64,000 nt of DNA, taken from positions 1 to 64,000 of the forward strand of contig JBBQNJ010000018.1 of assembly GCA_038329845.1 (NCBI GenBank), given 5' to 3'. Numbering within the stretch: position 1 is the stretch's first letter; each line of letters begins with the position of its first letter. Shown piece after piece: positions 40,745 to 50,100 of the stretch. A program made the position numbers and the translations under genes. Origin of the DNA: JBBQNJ01 sp038329845. GTDB lineage: Bacteria; Planctomycetota; Phycisphaerae; Tepidisphaerales; Tepidisphaeraceae. The notes under the pieces were generated by a model, which was not told where the DNA came from, made no database searches, and saw only the letters and a program-made list of their open reading frames with translations.

Positions 40745-41092
40745 ATGCTGCCTCAACCTGAGATTATCGACCGTGGCCGCGGACCCGAGATCAAGGGCAC
40801 GCGGATCACCGTGTACGACGTGATGGATTATTACAAGCAGGGCCACCACCGCGATCACATCGCGTCGATCCTTCGCCTGGGGTCGGCGGAAGTGGAGGTG
40901 GCCATCCGGTACATCGAGGAGCACAAAGACGAGGTGATGGCCGATTACCGGGAGATACTGGATCGGTGCGCGCGCGGCAATCCTCCTGAGATCGAAGCGA
41001 AATTGGAGGCGGCGCATCGGCGTGCGCGGACACGGATCGCCGCGATTCGCGCGGCGGCAAAAGGAGGTGACATTGATCGTGCTTCTCCCTGA
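40745..41092 (+). CDS. DUF433 antitoxin
   Basis: 115 residues from the ATG at 40745 with AAAGGGA upstream. The DUF433 signature is clear: PEIIDRGRGPEIKGTRITVYDVMDYY, then a helical segment with RHIASILRL-like (HRDHIASILRLGSAEVEVAI) and YIEEHKDEV. DUF433 proteins are antitoxins usually paired with DUF5615 PIN-like toxins; the C-terminal 40 residues are a charged helix (EAKLEAAHRRARTRIAAIR) that likely wraps the toxin. The toxin gene begins inside its last codons. This is the conventional two-gene part of the cassette. Confidence 0.85.
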   Translation: MLPQPEIIDRGRGPEIKGTRITVYDVMDYYKQGHHRDHIASILRLGSAEVEVAIRYIEEHKDEVMADYREILDRCARGNPPEIEAKLEAAHRRARTRIAAIRAAAKGGDIDRASP

Positions 41093-41498
41093 CGTGAACA
41101 TCGAGGGCCAACTCGAGGTGCTGCTCGTCCTTTGCACCGGATCCGCATGGCGCGATATTTGGTCGGCGTTGGAGATAAGGGTGTCGCTCTTCCGGCAATT
41201 GGGGCTCGATCAGGAGACGCCGGACAATGAACTCTGGGAGTTTTGCCAGAAGAGCCAATTTGTGCTGGTGACGGCCAACCGCAACAGAAATGACGCGACT
41301 TCGCTCGAGGAGACCATTCGCCGTCAAGGCACGCCGACGAGCCTGCCGGTGTTCACCCTCGCCGACCCCGACCGCATTCTGCGAGATGGAGCGTACGCGC
41401 GATGGGTTGCCGAGGAAATGATCGGCGCGCTATTGGAATTGGATGATCTCCGGGGGTGCGGGCGACTGTTCATTCCCAGACGCGTGGAGCAAGGCTGA
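41073..41498 (+). CDS. PIN-like toxin paired with DUF433
   Basis: 141 residues from a TTG at 41073, chosen for its perfect AAGGAGGT ribosome site at 41061-41068; a GTG at 41079 is the alternative. The first strand has the metal-binding Asp of PIN-like nucleases (IVLLPDVNIEGQ). A later strand reads FVLVTANRNRND where PIN/DUF5615 proteins have an acidic LTxDxDF segment; here the acid is shifted or lost. The overlap with the DUF433 gene (20 nt) and its size support a toxin role. Catalytic competence is uncertain. Its stop overlaps the DUF58 start, TGATG, so the cassette is translationally stitched to the host operon. Confidence 0.65.
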   Translation: MIVLLPDVNIEGQLEVLLVLCTGSAWRDIWSALEIRVSLFRQLGLDQETPDNELWEFCQKSQFVLVTANRNRNDATSLEETIRRQGTPTSLPVFTLADPDRILRDGAYARWVAEEMIGALLELDDLRGCGRLFIPRRVEQG

Positions 41499-42424
41499 TG
41501 GCCGAAACCGCCACCGATTATCGCAAATACCTCGATCCGAAAGTCCTTGCGCGGATCGCGTCGCTGGATTTGCGCGCCCGGCTGATCGTCGAGGGGTTGA
41601 TGACGGGGATGCATCGCTCGCCGTACCAGGGGATCAGCGTCGAGTTCGCCCAGCATCGCCCGTACACCGCCGGGGACGACATTCGCCATGTGGACTGGAA
41701 GGTGCTGGCCAAGACCGACCGCATCTATCTCAAGCAGTACCAGGAGGAGACCAATCTTCACTTGATCTGCCTGGTCGATGCCAGCGAGTCGATGGCGTAC
41801 GGGTCGGTGAGCGACGGGGCTGGGGCCGCGTGGACGAAGTTCGATCACGCCACCGCGATCGCCGCGTCGTTGTCGTACATGGCGATCCAGCAGCAGGATT
41901 CGGTGGGGCTGGCGGTGTTCGATCAGGATTTGAAGCGTTACCACAAGCCCAGCAATTCTCCGGCGCAGTGGAAGCTGATCACCCGGGAATTGACGCTCGA
42001 ACCGCGTCTGAAAAAGACCAACACCGGGAAAATCCTCGATCAACTGGCCGAAAAACTGACGCATCGCAGCCTGATCGTCGTCTTGTCCGACTTTTTCGAC
42101 GATCTCGATTCGATCAAGAAGGGGATGCGTCATCTGCGTTATAAGAAGCATGAATTGATGGTGTTCCAAGTCCTGGACCCGATGGAGATCGAGTTTCCAT
42201 TCGAGGATGTCACGCTGTTCAAGGGCCTGGAGGAGATGGGCGAATTGCTCACCGAACCGCGATCTTTGCGCGAGGGATATCAAGAGCAATTGCGGCTGTT
42301 CACCGATCAGATGAAGCGAATGTGCCGCGGAATGCGGATCGACTTTGAGCGCATGAACAGCGCCGATCCACTGGACGTGAGTCTCAGCGGCTTTCTGGCG
42401 ACCCGTGCCGCGACGATCAAGTGA
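41498..42424 (+). CDS. DUF58 domain protein
   Basis: 308 residues from the ATG at 41498, which shares one base with the preceding stop. The DUF58 signature is intact (EFAQHRPYTAGDDIRHVDWK), followed by a vWA-like fold with LICLVDASESM (a MIDAS-like DxSxS) and LIVVLSDFFDD. DUF58 proteins are MoxR partners. Its normal neighbour moxR is 1.6 kb away here because of the inserted cassette, but the ribosome-site and overlap arrangement keep it in the operon. Cytoplasmic; no membrane segment. Next gene is 28 nt downstream. Confidence 0.92.
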   Translation: MAETATDYRKYLDPKVLARIASLDLRARLIVEGLMTGMHRSPYQGISVEFAQHRPYTAGDDIRHVDWKVLAKTDRIYLKQYQEETNLHLICLVDASESMAYGSVSDGAGAAWTKFDHATAIAASLSYMAIQQQDSVGLAVFDQDLKRYHKPSNSPAQWKLITRELTLEPRLKKTNTGKILDQLAEKLTHRSLIVVLSDFFDDLDSIKKGMRHLRYKKHELMVFQVLDPMEIEFPFEDVTLFKGLEEMGELLTEPRSLREGYQEQLRLFTDQMKRMCRGMRIDFERMNSADPLDVSLSGFLATRAATIK

Positions 42425-42452
42425 ACTTTCCCGCGCCACCCGGCACCGATGT

Positions 42453-44711
42453 ATGAACTACGCAACGCTGAATCCTCTCGCGGCTTTCGTCAACCCCGGC
42501 TTCGCCTGGGCCGGGGTCGCGTTGCTGGCGATCCCCATCCTCATCCACATTCTCAACCGCCGGCGGTTTAAGGTCGTCCGCTGGGCGGCGATGGAGTACC
42601 TGCTCCAGGCGATGCGGAAGAACCGTCGCCGGTTGAAATTCGAGCAGTGGCTGCTGCTGGCGATGCGATGCGCCGTCCTGGGGCTACTGGGATTGGCGTT
42701 GGCCCGCCCGATGGGATGCGCCGACAGCACCTTGGCATCACTGGCGGGGCAGCGCACCGGGGTGCATGTGTTCCTGATCGACAACAGCTATTCCATGGCC
42801 TACCAAGCCGATCGTCCGGGCGCCAGAACGCATCTGGATCATGCCCGCAACTTATCGCGAACGCTGATCGACCGGCTGGTGCGAGGCGGTGAATCGGTGG
42901 CGATCATCTCCGCCGCGGCACCGGCGACGGCCGTGATCGCCAGGGGAACATACGACCTGGACGCGGCCAAGGCGGCGATCGGGCGGATCGAACAGTCCGC
43001 CGCTTCGACCGATCTGCCCGGGGCGATGAACCTGGCGCTTCAGATCGCCCGCGACGACACTTCGTCGGCTCGCCGGCGGCTCTATCTTTTCACCGACGGA
43101 ACCCGAAGCGCCTGGACCGGCACCGCTGCCGCGGGGATCGAACAGGCCTCGGCTGAGCTGGGGAAGGTCTACCGGATCACGCATTTCAATCTCGGGAAAC
43201 CGGGGCAGTGGAATCACGCCGTATTGGATGTTCGGCCCGAGACGCCCCTGGTTACCACCAAACTCAACTTCAACAGCCCATTCCACGCCGACGTGAAGGG
43301 ATACGGTCCCGGACCGGCGGCGGCGTTGCGATGGAAGGTGGATGATTCATCGCTTCTCGGCGGTTCGGGAGAAATCCAGTTGGAACCGGACACTCCCCGG
43401 CAGACCCAGTCGCAGGTGGCGATGAAGACCGCCGGCCCGCACGTGGTGTCGGTGGCGCTGGGTTCGGCGGATCGACTTCCCGTGGATGATGTTCGCCGCC
43501 GGGTGGTAGATGCCGTCGGCCGGCTCAGGGTCTTGATTGTGGAAGGGGACAAGGGCCTGGGCCTGATGGCCGGCAGTGCCGCGTTCCTGGGTATCGCGCT
43601 GGCACCGGCGAACGATCCGGGCCAGGGCGTCGCCGGAACCGACAGTTATGTCGCCCCCGAGATCGTCAGCGATCTAGAACTGGCCAATAAGGTCCTGGGC
43701 GATTATCGCGCCGTCGTGATTTGCAACGTCGGGCAGATCAGCCCCGCCGAGGCCGATCGTCTGGGCACGTTCGTACGGCGGGGCGGGGCGTTGTTGTGGT
43801 TCATGGGCGAGCAGATCAATTCACGCAATTACAACGACGTGTTGCTGCCGCGCGGATTGTTGCCCGGACCGCTGACCCGCCGGATGAGCGCCGCGGGCGA
43901 CGACAAGGGGTTCCAGTTCGATTTCCGCCCGTCGGGGAGCCTGCATCCGCTGCTGGGGATTTTTCGCGGCGAGCAGCGCAGCGGCCTGGATACCGCCCGC
44001 ATCTTCACCTATCTCCAGATCGAGATCCCTGCGCAGTCGAAAGTCGAACGCGTTCTGGACTATCTCACCGGCGGCGACCCTTCGGCCAAGGGCACCGCGA
44101 ACGATCCGGCGATCACCGCCCATTCGCTAGGCGATGGGCGAGTGGTCTGGTTTTCCACCACGGCCAATGCCGAGTGGACCAGTCTGCCCGCCAAGCCCGC
44201 CTACGTCACGCTGATGCACGAGCTGCTGGCCGGCAGCGTATCATCCGGCGATGGCTGGATGAATCTCACGGTCGGGCAGGCGCTGCAAACGCCCGCGTCG
44301 CTCAAGCTGCTTTCGGCACCCATGCTGCTGGATACTCAGCGCCGGGAATATCCGTTGATCCAGACGACCGATGAAGCCGGGCAGGTCTCGCATCGGTCCG
44401 GGCCGCTGACGCGGCCGGGAGTTTACACGCTCGTGACCGGGGCCGAATCGCTGCCCATCGTGGTCAATCCGCCTTCCGATGAGGCGGACGTGCGAGTTCT
44501 CGACGATGCGGGGATCAAAAAAGCGATGGGCGGCGTCGAGGTCGAACTCGAGGCCGATCAGATTCCACCGGAAATTCTCGCCCGCCAGTCGGGCAATGAC
44601 TTCGGGTGGTCCCTGATGGCGATTGTCCTGTGCGCCGCGGCGCTGGAATGTCTGCTGGCGATGCGGTTCGGACACCACCGTGTGATCCACGCCCGCGGAG
44701 CGAAAGGTTGA
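42453..44711 (+). CDS. BatA-type vWA membrane protein
   Basis: 752 residues from the ATG at 42453. N-terminal membrane segment with the BatA motif FVNPGFAWAGVALLAIPILIHILNRRR, a second segment (QWLLLAMRCAVLGLLGLALARP), then a vWA domain with MIDAS HVFLIDNSYSM and RLYLFTDG. The remaining 400 residues are beta-rich with a glutamine-amidotransferase-like Rossmann stretch (RAVVICNVGQISPAEADRL, GGALLWFMG), and a final helix (WSLMAIVLCAAALECLLAM). Such proteins, with MoxR, probably assemble or regulate envelope complexes. Its stop overlaps the next start (TGATG). Confidence 0.9.
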   Translation: MNYATLNPLAAFVNPGFAWAGVALLAIPILIHILNRRRFKVVRWAAMEYLLQAMRKNRRRLKFEQWLLLAMRCAVLGLLGLALARPMGCADSTLASLAGQRTGVHVFLIDNSYSMAYQADRPGARTHLDHARNLSRTLIDRLVRGGESVAIISAAAPATAVIARGTYDLDAAKAAIGRIEQSAASTDLPGAMNLALQIARDDTSSARRRLYLFTDGTRSAWTGTAAAGIEQASAELGKVYRITHFNLGKPGQWNHAVLDVRPETPLVTTKLNFNSPFHADVKGYGPGPAAALRWKVDDSSLLGGSGEIQLEPDTPRQTQSQVAMKTAGPHVVSVALGSADRLPVDDVRRRVVDAVGRLRVLIVEGDKGLGLMAGSAAFLGIALAPANDPGQGVAGTDSYVAPEIVSDLELANKVLGDYRAVVICNVGQISPAEADRLGTFVRRGGALLWFMGEQINSRNYNDVLLPRGLLPGPLTRRMSAAGDDKGFQFDFRPSGSLHPLLGIFRGEQRSGLDTARIFTYLQIEIPAQSKVERVLDYLTGGDPSAKGTANDPAITAHSLGDGRVVWFSTTANAEWTSLPAKPAYVTLMHELLAGSVSSGDGWMNLTVGQALQTPASLKLLSAPMLLDTQRREYPLIQTTDEAGQVSHRSGPLTRPGVYTLVTGAESLPIVVNPPSDEADVRVLDDAGIKKAMGGVEVELEADQIPPEILARQSGNDFGWSLMAIVLCAAALECLLAMRFGHHRVIHARGAKG

Positions 44712-47146
44712 TGCCAACGCCCATGCGCCGACTGATCGAAATTCTCCTGGGGCTCAAAAACGGCTTCCTAAGCGAAGACGGCAGCTTCGCCGTGCGTTTC
44801 AATCCGCAGTGGCCGGGGCAAGGTTTCGTCGGGGCCGCGACGTGGAACGTGATCCTCGGGGCGCTGGCGCTGGGGCTGGTGATCTACGTCTATCGGCGAG
44901 ATGGGCGATCGCGCAGCGCCCGCATCCTGCTGGGGGCCCTGCGCGGGTTGCTACTGGCGTTTCTCATCGCCCTGCTGAACCGGCCGGTATTGACCCTGGG
45001 ACAAAGCCGCATCGAACCGTCGGTGCTGGCAATCGCACTGGACGAATCGCTGAGCATGCGCGTGCCGGATGTGACCGACACGCCGGATGAAGCGCCGGCC
45101 ACCCAGCCGATCTCCCGCCGGCGCGCGGTGGTGAATCTGCTGAACGGGCGCGACGGACAGTGGCTCAAGTCGCTCGCCCGGGAGCATCAGCTTCGACTGT
45201 ATGCGTTCGATCGCGACGCCCGCCCGCTGGGGAGCATGTCGCAATCGCCCGCCGAGGGCGCGGCGACGGCGATCGACCCGGACCTGGAGCGATCGCTGGC
45301 CGAACTCAAGGGCGATGGACAAAGTACGCAGGTCGCTCGCTCACTCAATACGATCCTCGACGACCTGCAGGGCCAGCGCCTCGCCGGGGTGGTGATGCTG
45401 ACCGATGGGCGCGATTCGCCCGAACTCTCCGCCGCCGAGGCGCTGCGGACGGTCAAGCAATTCGGGGCCAAGGTCTATGCCGTGGCGGTCGGGTCGCAGC
45501 GACCGCCGAAAAATGTGAGCGTCCAGATCGTCCCGCCGGAGGAATCGGCGTTCAAAGGGGACGTGGTCAATGTGCGGGCCATGGTTCGCGGCAGCGGATT
45601 TCCCGCCGGGCATCCGGTGCGCGTTTCTCTGAAAAACCGCAAGACCGGTGAGTTGCTCAAGGGAATGGACTCACTGGCGGCGGAAAAGACGGTGGATCTG
45701 GATCCGGCCGGTCCGGTCGAGGTTGAGCTTCAGTTCCGGCCCGAGCAGGTCGGGCCGCTGGACCTGATTGTCGAGGCCGAGAAGCAGCCGGGAGAGATCG
45801 ATGAGGACGACAACACCCGCAGCGCCCAGCTCAGCGTGCTGGAGGCGAAGATTCGGGTGTTGTACGTCGAGGGATACCCGCGCTGGGATTATCGCTATCT
45901 GAAGAATGAGATGATCCGCGACAAAACGGTGGACATCTCCTGCCTGCTGACCAGCGCCGATCCGAGCTTCGCCCAGGAGGGGGATATTCCGATCCGCTTT
46001 TTCCCCGAGAGCATGTCGCAGTTGATGGACTACGACGTGGTGTTGATGGGCGATGTCGATCCGCGGCAGTTCACCGATGTGCAGCTTCAGTTGATCCGCG
46101 ATTTCGTGGGCCAGAAGGGGGGCGGGTTCGGCATGGTGGCCGGCCCGCGCTTCGCGCCCCAGGCCTATCGCAACACCGCGGTCGAGCCTCTGCTGCCGGT
46201 GAGCATCGCGCATGTCGACAGCGGCGAGGCGCGCCCGACGGCGATTACCTCGGGGTTCCGCCCGGTCCTGACCCGCGAGGGCGCCGCCAGCGGCATTTTT
46301 CGATTTTTCCCCGACCGCGCCGCTAATGAGAAGTTCCTCGCCGACGAAATCCAGCCGATCTTCTGGTACTGCCGCGGCGTGCAGGCGCTGCCGGGAATCG
46401 GCGAGGTGTACGCCCAACACCCAACCGACACCGGCCCGGACGGGCGCAAGGCACCGCTGCTGGTTCTCGGGCGTTTTGGTGCCGGGCGAACGCTGTTCAG
46501 CGCCATCGACGACTCGTGGCGCTGGCGCTTCTACACCGGGGAAAACATCTTCAACACCTACTGGGTGCAGCAGCTTCGATATCTCGCCCGCAGCAAGAAG
46601 CTCGGGCAGCGCCGGGTGACGTTCACGTCGCTCAAACCCGGCTACGAGCTGGGCGAGCAGGTGACGGTGACGGTGCGGGTGCTTGATCCGGCGATTGCCG
46701 GGCAACTTTCCGATCAGCTTCGCGTCCAAGTTCTCGATGGCGACGGTGCGGTGGCGCGGACCGAAACGCTGCTGCGCCAGGACGGGCAGGACACGTTGTA
46801 TCGCGGATCATGGACCGCCGACCGCATCGGATCGTTCGTGGTCCGGCTGTCGTCCCTCGCCGGCGGGATTGACATGATGGAACTGCCCGTCGAAGTGCGC
46901 AGCGAGCCGCTGGAGTTCGCCAAGCCGATGGTCAACCGCGAACTGTTGGCATCCTTGGCGTCCGAAGGCGGCGCGGTGGTGGAGTTGGCCGATGCCGATC
47001 AATTGCCAGCGATGATCAAGAGCGCCCAGCGCAAGATTCCGCTGATCACCGCCGAACCCCTGTGGGACGCGCCGCTGGCGCTGGCGATTTTCATGGCATT
47101 GATCGTGTCCGAATGGATATTGCGGAAAATGTACGGGATGCTTTAG
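44711..47146 (+). CDS. vWA / GATase1-like membrane protein
   Basis: 811 residues from the ATG at 44711. Two early membrane helices (ATWNVILGALALGLVIYVY and LLGALRGLLLAFLIALLN), then a vWA domain (LAIALDESLSM; LAGVVMLTDGRDSPE), Ig-like beta segments, a class I glutamine-amidotransferase-like region (DYDVVLMGDVDPRQFTD, GGGFGMVAGPRFAP) without a catalytic Cys evident, and a C-terminal helix (LALAIFMALIVSEWILRKM). This architecture is common in planctomycete and Bacteroidetes MoxR operons. It pairs in tandem with the preceding protein and may have arisen from it by duplication, given the shared order of domains. Confidence 0.88.
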   Translation: MPTPMRRLIEILLGLKNGFLSEDGSFAVRFNPQWPGQGFVGAATWNVILGALALGLVIYVYRRDGRSRSARILLGALRGLLLAFLIALLNRPVLTLGQSRIEPSVLAIALDESLSMRVPDVTDTPDEAPATQPISRRRAVVNLLNGRDGQWLKSLAREHQLRLYAFDRDARPLGSMSQSPAEGAATAIDPDLERSLAELKGDGQSTQVARSLNTILDDLQGQRLAGVVMLTDGRDSPELSAAEALRTVKQFGAKVYAVAVGSQRPPKNVSVQIVPPEESAFKGDVVNVRAMVRGSGFPAGHPVRVSLKNRKTGELLKGMDSLAAEKTVDLDPAGPVEVELQFRPEQVGPLDLIVEAEKQPGEIDEDDNTRSAQLSVLEAKIRVLYVEGYPRWDYRYLKNEMIRDKTVDISCLLTSADPSFAQEGDIPIRFFPESMSQLMDYDVVLMGDVDPRQFTDVQLQLIRDFVGQKGGGFGMVAGPRFAPQAYRNTAVEPLLPVSIAHVDSGEARPTAITSGFRPVLTREGAASGIFRFFPDRAANEKFLADEIQPIFWYCRGVQALPGIGEVYAQHPTDTGPDGRKAPLLVLGRFGAGRTLFSAIDDSWRWRFYTGENIFNTYWVQQLRYLARSKKLGQRRVTFTSLKPGYELGEQVTVTVRVLDPAIAGQLSDQLRVQVLDGDGAVARTETLLRQDGQDTLYRGSWTADRIGSFVVRLSSLAGGIDMMELPVEVRSEPLEFAKPMVNRELLASLASEGGAVVELADADQLPAMIKSAQRKIPLITAEPLWDAPLALAIFMALIVSEWILRKMYGML

Positions 47147-47175
47147 TTGAAGTTTTACTGACTGGACAACAGCCC

Positions 47176-50100
47176 ATGTCCCCCTTGCTCGAATCGCTTC
47201 AATCTCTTCGTCGCCGGGTTAAGTTGCTGGGTCTGGCGTTCGGCGTTTCGGTGGTGATCGCCGCGGGCGCTTCGATGCTGGTGGCGGCGATCCTGATCGA
47301 CTGGCTGCTGCGCCTGCCCGCGGCGCCGCGGTTGGTGGTGGGGCTGGGGATCGTCGCGGGGCTGGGATACGCGCTGTGGCGATGGGTGGTGCGCCCGGCT
47401 CTGGCGCGGCTGAGCATTTCCGACGTGGCGGGGCGGCTGGAACACGTGTTTCCGCAGTTCGACGACCGCCTGCGCAGCACGGTGGATTTCATCAACGGCG
47501 ACATCCCCGGTTCGGCGATGATGAAGGACCGGGTGGTGGCGCAGACCAGTGAACTGGCGTCGAGCCTTGATTTGTCGCGGGCGATCGACCCGCGTCCGCT
47601 GGCCTGGGCCGCCGTCGCCGCCATCGTCGCCGTCGCGCTGGCGGTGGGCGTGGGGATAATCAACCCCGTCGGGTATCTGCGGCTGCTTCAACCTACCAGC
47701 GCCCGCTGGGAATATCCCAAGAGTACGGAGATTTCGCTGGTGAGCGATATCCCCCAGCGCCTGCCCGTCGGCAAACGCCTCGAGATCGCCATGCGCCTGC
47801 TGCGCGGCGACCGCGATTCGGCCCAGGCGATCATCCATTACCAGTATGACAACGGTCCGCGCCAGCAGGAGTTCATGACCCGCGGACCCGACGGGCAATA
47901 CGCCGCCAGTCTCGATGCCCGGCTCGATCCGTCCAAGGCCGGGGCGAGCTTGAAAATCTGGATCGCCAGCGGCGACGATGAGGTGCGGCTGGCGCCGATC
48001 GCGATCGTGCAGCGCCTGGAGATTCGCCGCGTCGAAGCGGTCGTCACGCCCCCGGCCTACGCCCATCTCTCGCCCGCTGCGCTCGATTTGGGCAGCGCTC
48101 CGGGCGTGATGACGCTGGGTTCGAAGGTCGCGCTGAATGTCCAATTCAACAAGGATCTGGCCGCTTCGCCCGAGGCCGAGTTGCTTGCCGTGGTCAAGGA
48201 TTCGCCGATGCCGCGAGTCGCCTGGTCGCGTAGCGGTTCGGCGATGCTCTCGGGGGCATTCGTCGCCGGCGAATCGGCGCGATTCTCGATTCGGGCGGTC
48301 GATATCGATGGGTTCGCCAATTCGGCCCTCGAGGAGTACGAGATCATCGTGCGCCCGGATCAGTTGCCGACCGTTCAGATTGAAAATCCCCGGCGCAACG
48401 AAGAGCGCACTGTCGTGGCGGTGATTCCGCTTCTCGCGTCGGTGGATGACGACTTCGGGATCGATTCGGTGAAGCTGGTGATCCAACGGCTCGGCGAGCC
48501 GGGCGGGCAGTGGTCGATTGATCTTCTGCGCGATGCCAAACCCGTAGAGGGCGCCGCCTGGACGCCCGCCGAAGGCAATAGCGAGCGGCGGCGGTTCGCT
48601 CTGTCCTATCCGTGGGATCTGTCGCGTCTGGCCGATGCCAATCTCAAGCCGGGAGAAGTTCTCGAGTTTCACCTGCTGGTCCAGGACAATTACGAGCTCG
48701 ACGGCTCGCGCCACCCGGCGGTCCCCAGCGGCAAGCTGCGCCTGACTTTGATCAGCCAGGATCAACTCAACGAGATCCTCGCCACCGAACTGCGCGCCGT
48801 CGCCAATCAGGTGCAGGAGATGAGCAATCACCAGAATACGTTGAAGGAAGAGACCGCCGCGCTCGAGCGGGATACGCGCGACAAGCCGGCATTCGACAAG
48901 GCCGATCGCGCCGCCGCCGAGCGGCTGATGAACCAGCAGAGCGCTGTGGCGTCGCAATCGACGCAGGTGGCCTCCAAGCTCGAGGCGATGCGCCGCCGAA
49001 TGGATGAGAACAAGTCGCTTAACCAGGAGCTGCGCGACATCGCCGGCGACGTGAAGCAGCAACTCACCGACGCGGCGGAAAATCCGATGAAGCGGGCCGC
49101 ATCCGAGCTTTCATCGGCCCGGGATGCGTCGGCGGAACAGCGGCCCCAGCGCGATCAGGCGATCAAGCAGGCCGGGGCCGATCAGCAACTCGCCGCCGAT
49201 CAACTCGGCAAGGCGCTGGAGCGACTGGGCAATCTCGGCGATCTCCAGCAGATGATCGCCAAGGTGCGCGATCTGCTGGAAAAGCAGGAGCAGGCCGGGC
49301 GCCAGATCGCCAAGGCCGGGGAAGGCAGCCTGGGCAAAAAGCCCGAGGAGATGAGCCCGCAAGATCGAAAGGCGATGGAGGACGCCGCGGCAAAACAGGC
49401 ATCGCTGGCGGAGAAAACGGACAAGGCGTTGGCGGAGATGAACAAAGCCGCCGAGCAGATGTCCAAGTCCGATCCATCGTCGTCGGCGGCGATGAAGCAG
49501 GCAGCGCAGACCGGCGAGCGTCAGAACGTGTCGGGCAATCAGTCGCAGGCGGCCAAGGCGGCGCAGGCTAACCAGCAGTCGCAGGCGCAGGCTTCGGCCA
49601 AACAGGCGGAGATCGGCTTGCAGATGATGCTCAACGAACTGCGCGAGGCCGAGCGGCGCAAGCTCGAGGAACTCAGCCGCAAACTCGCCGAATTAAGCGA
49701 CCAGGTGTCGAGGCTGATTCGTCGTCAGGCCGGGCACAATCTCGATAATCTCGGTCTCCAAGGCCCCGAGCGGATCGCGCAACTGGATGCGGTGATTTAC
49801 GAGGATCTGCTGCAAAAGTCGGCCCGATCGCGGGATAAGCTGCCGCCGGTGCCCGAGCTGGCTTCGCTTTCGACGCAGCAGGAGCAGACCGAGCGCAACA
49901 CTCGCGATATTGCGCATCTGGCCGAGGCCAATCCCGCCGGTGCCGAGCCGAGCGCGCATCTGGTCCGCGCTGCCGGGAAGATGGAACGCGCGATCGTCCA
50001 GTTGCGCGACAACAAGGTCGCCAGTGCCTACGACCCGCAGGTCGAGGCCCTGGCCGCGCTGCTCGATGCGCAAAAGCGCATCGAGGAGCAGCAGGCCAAA

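Noticed and set aside
47155..49062. 635-codon minus-strand open frame in the DUF4175-like gene
   Set aside because: Shadow of a clearly coding region; Arg/His-rich and without motifs.
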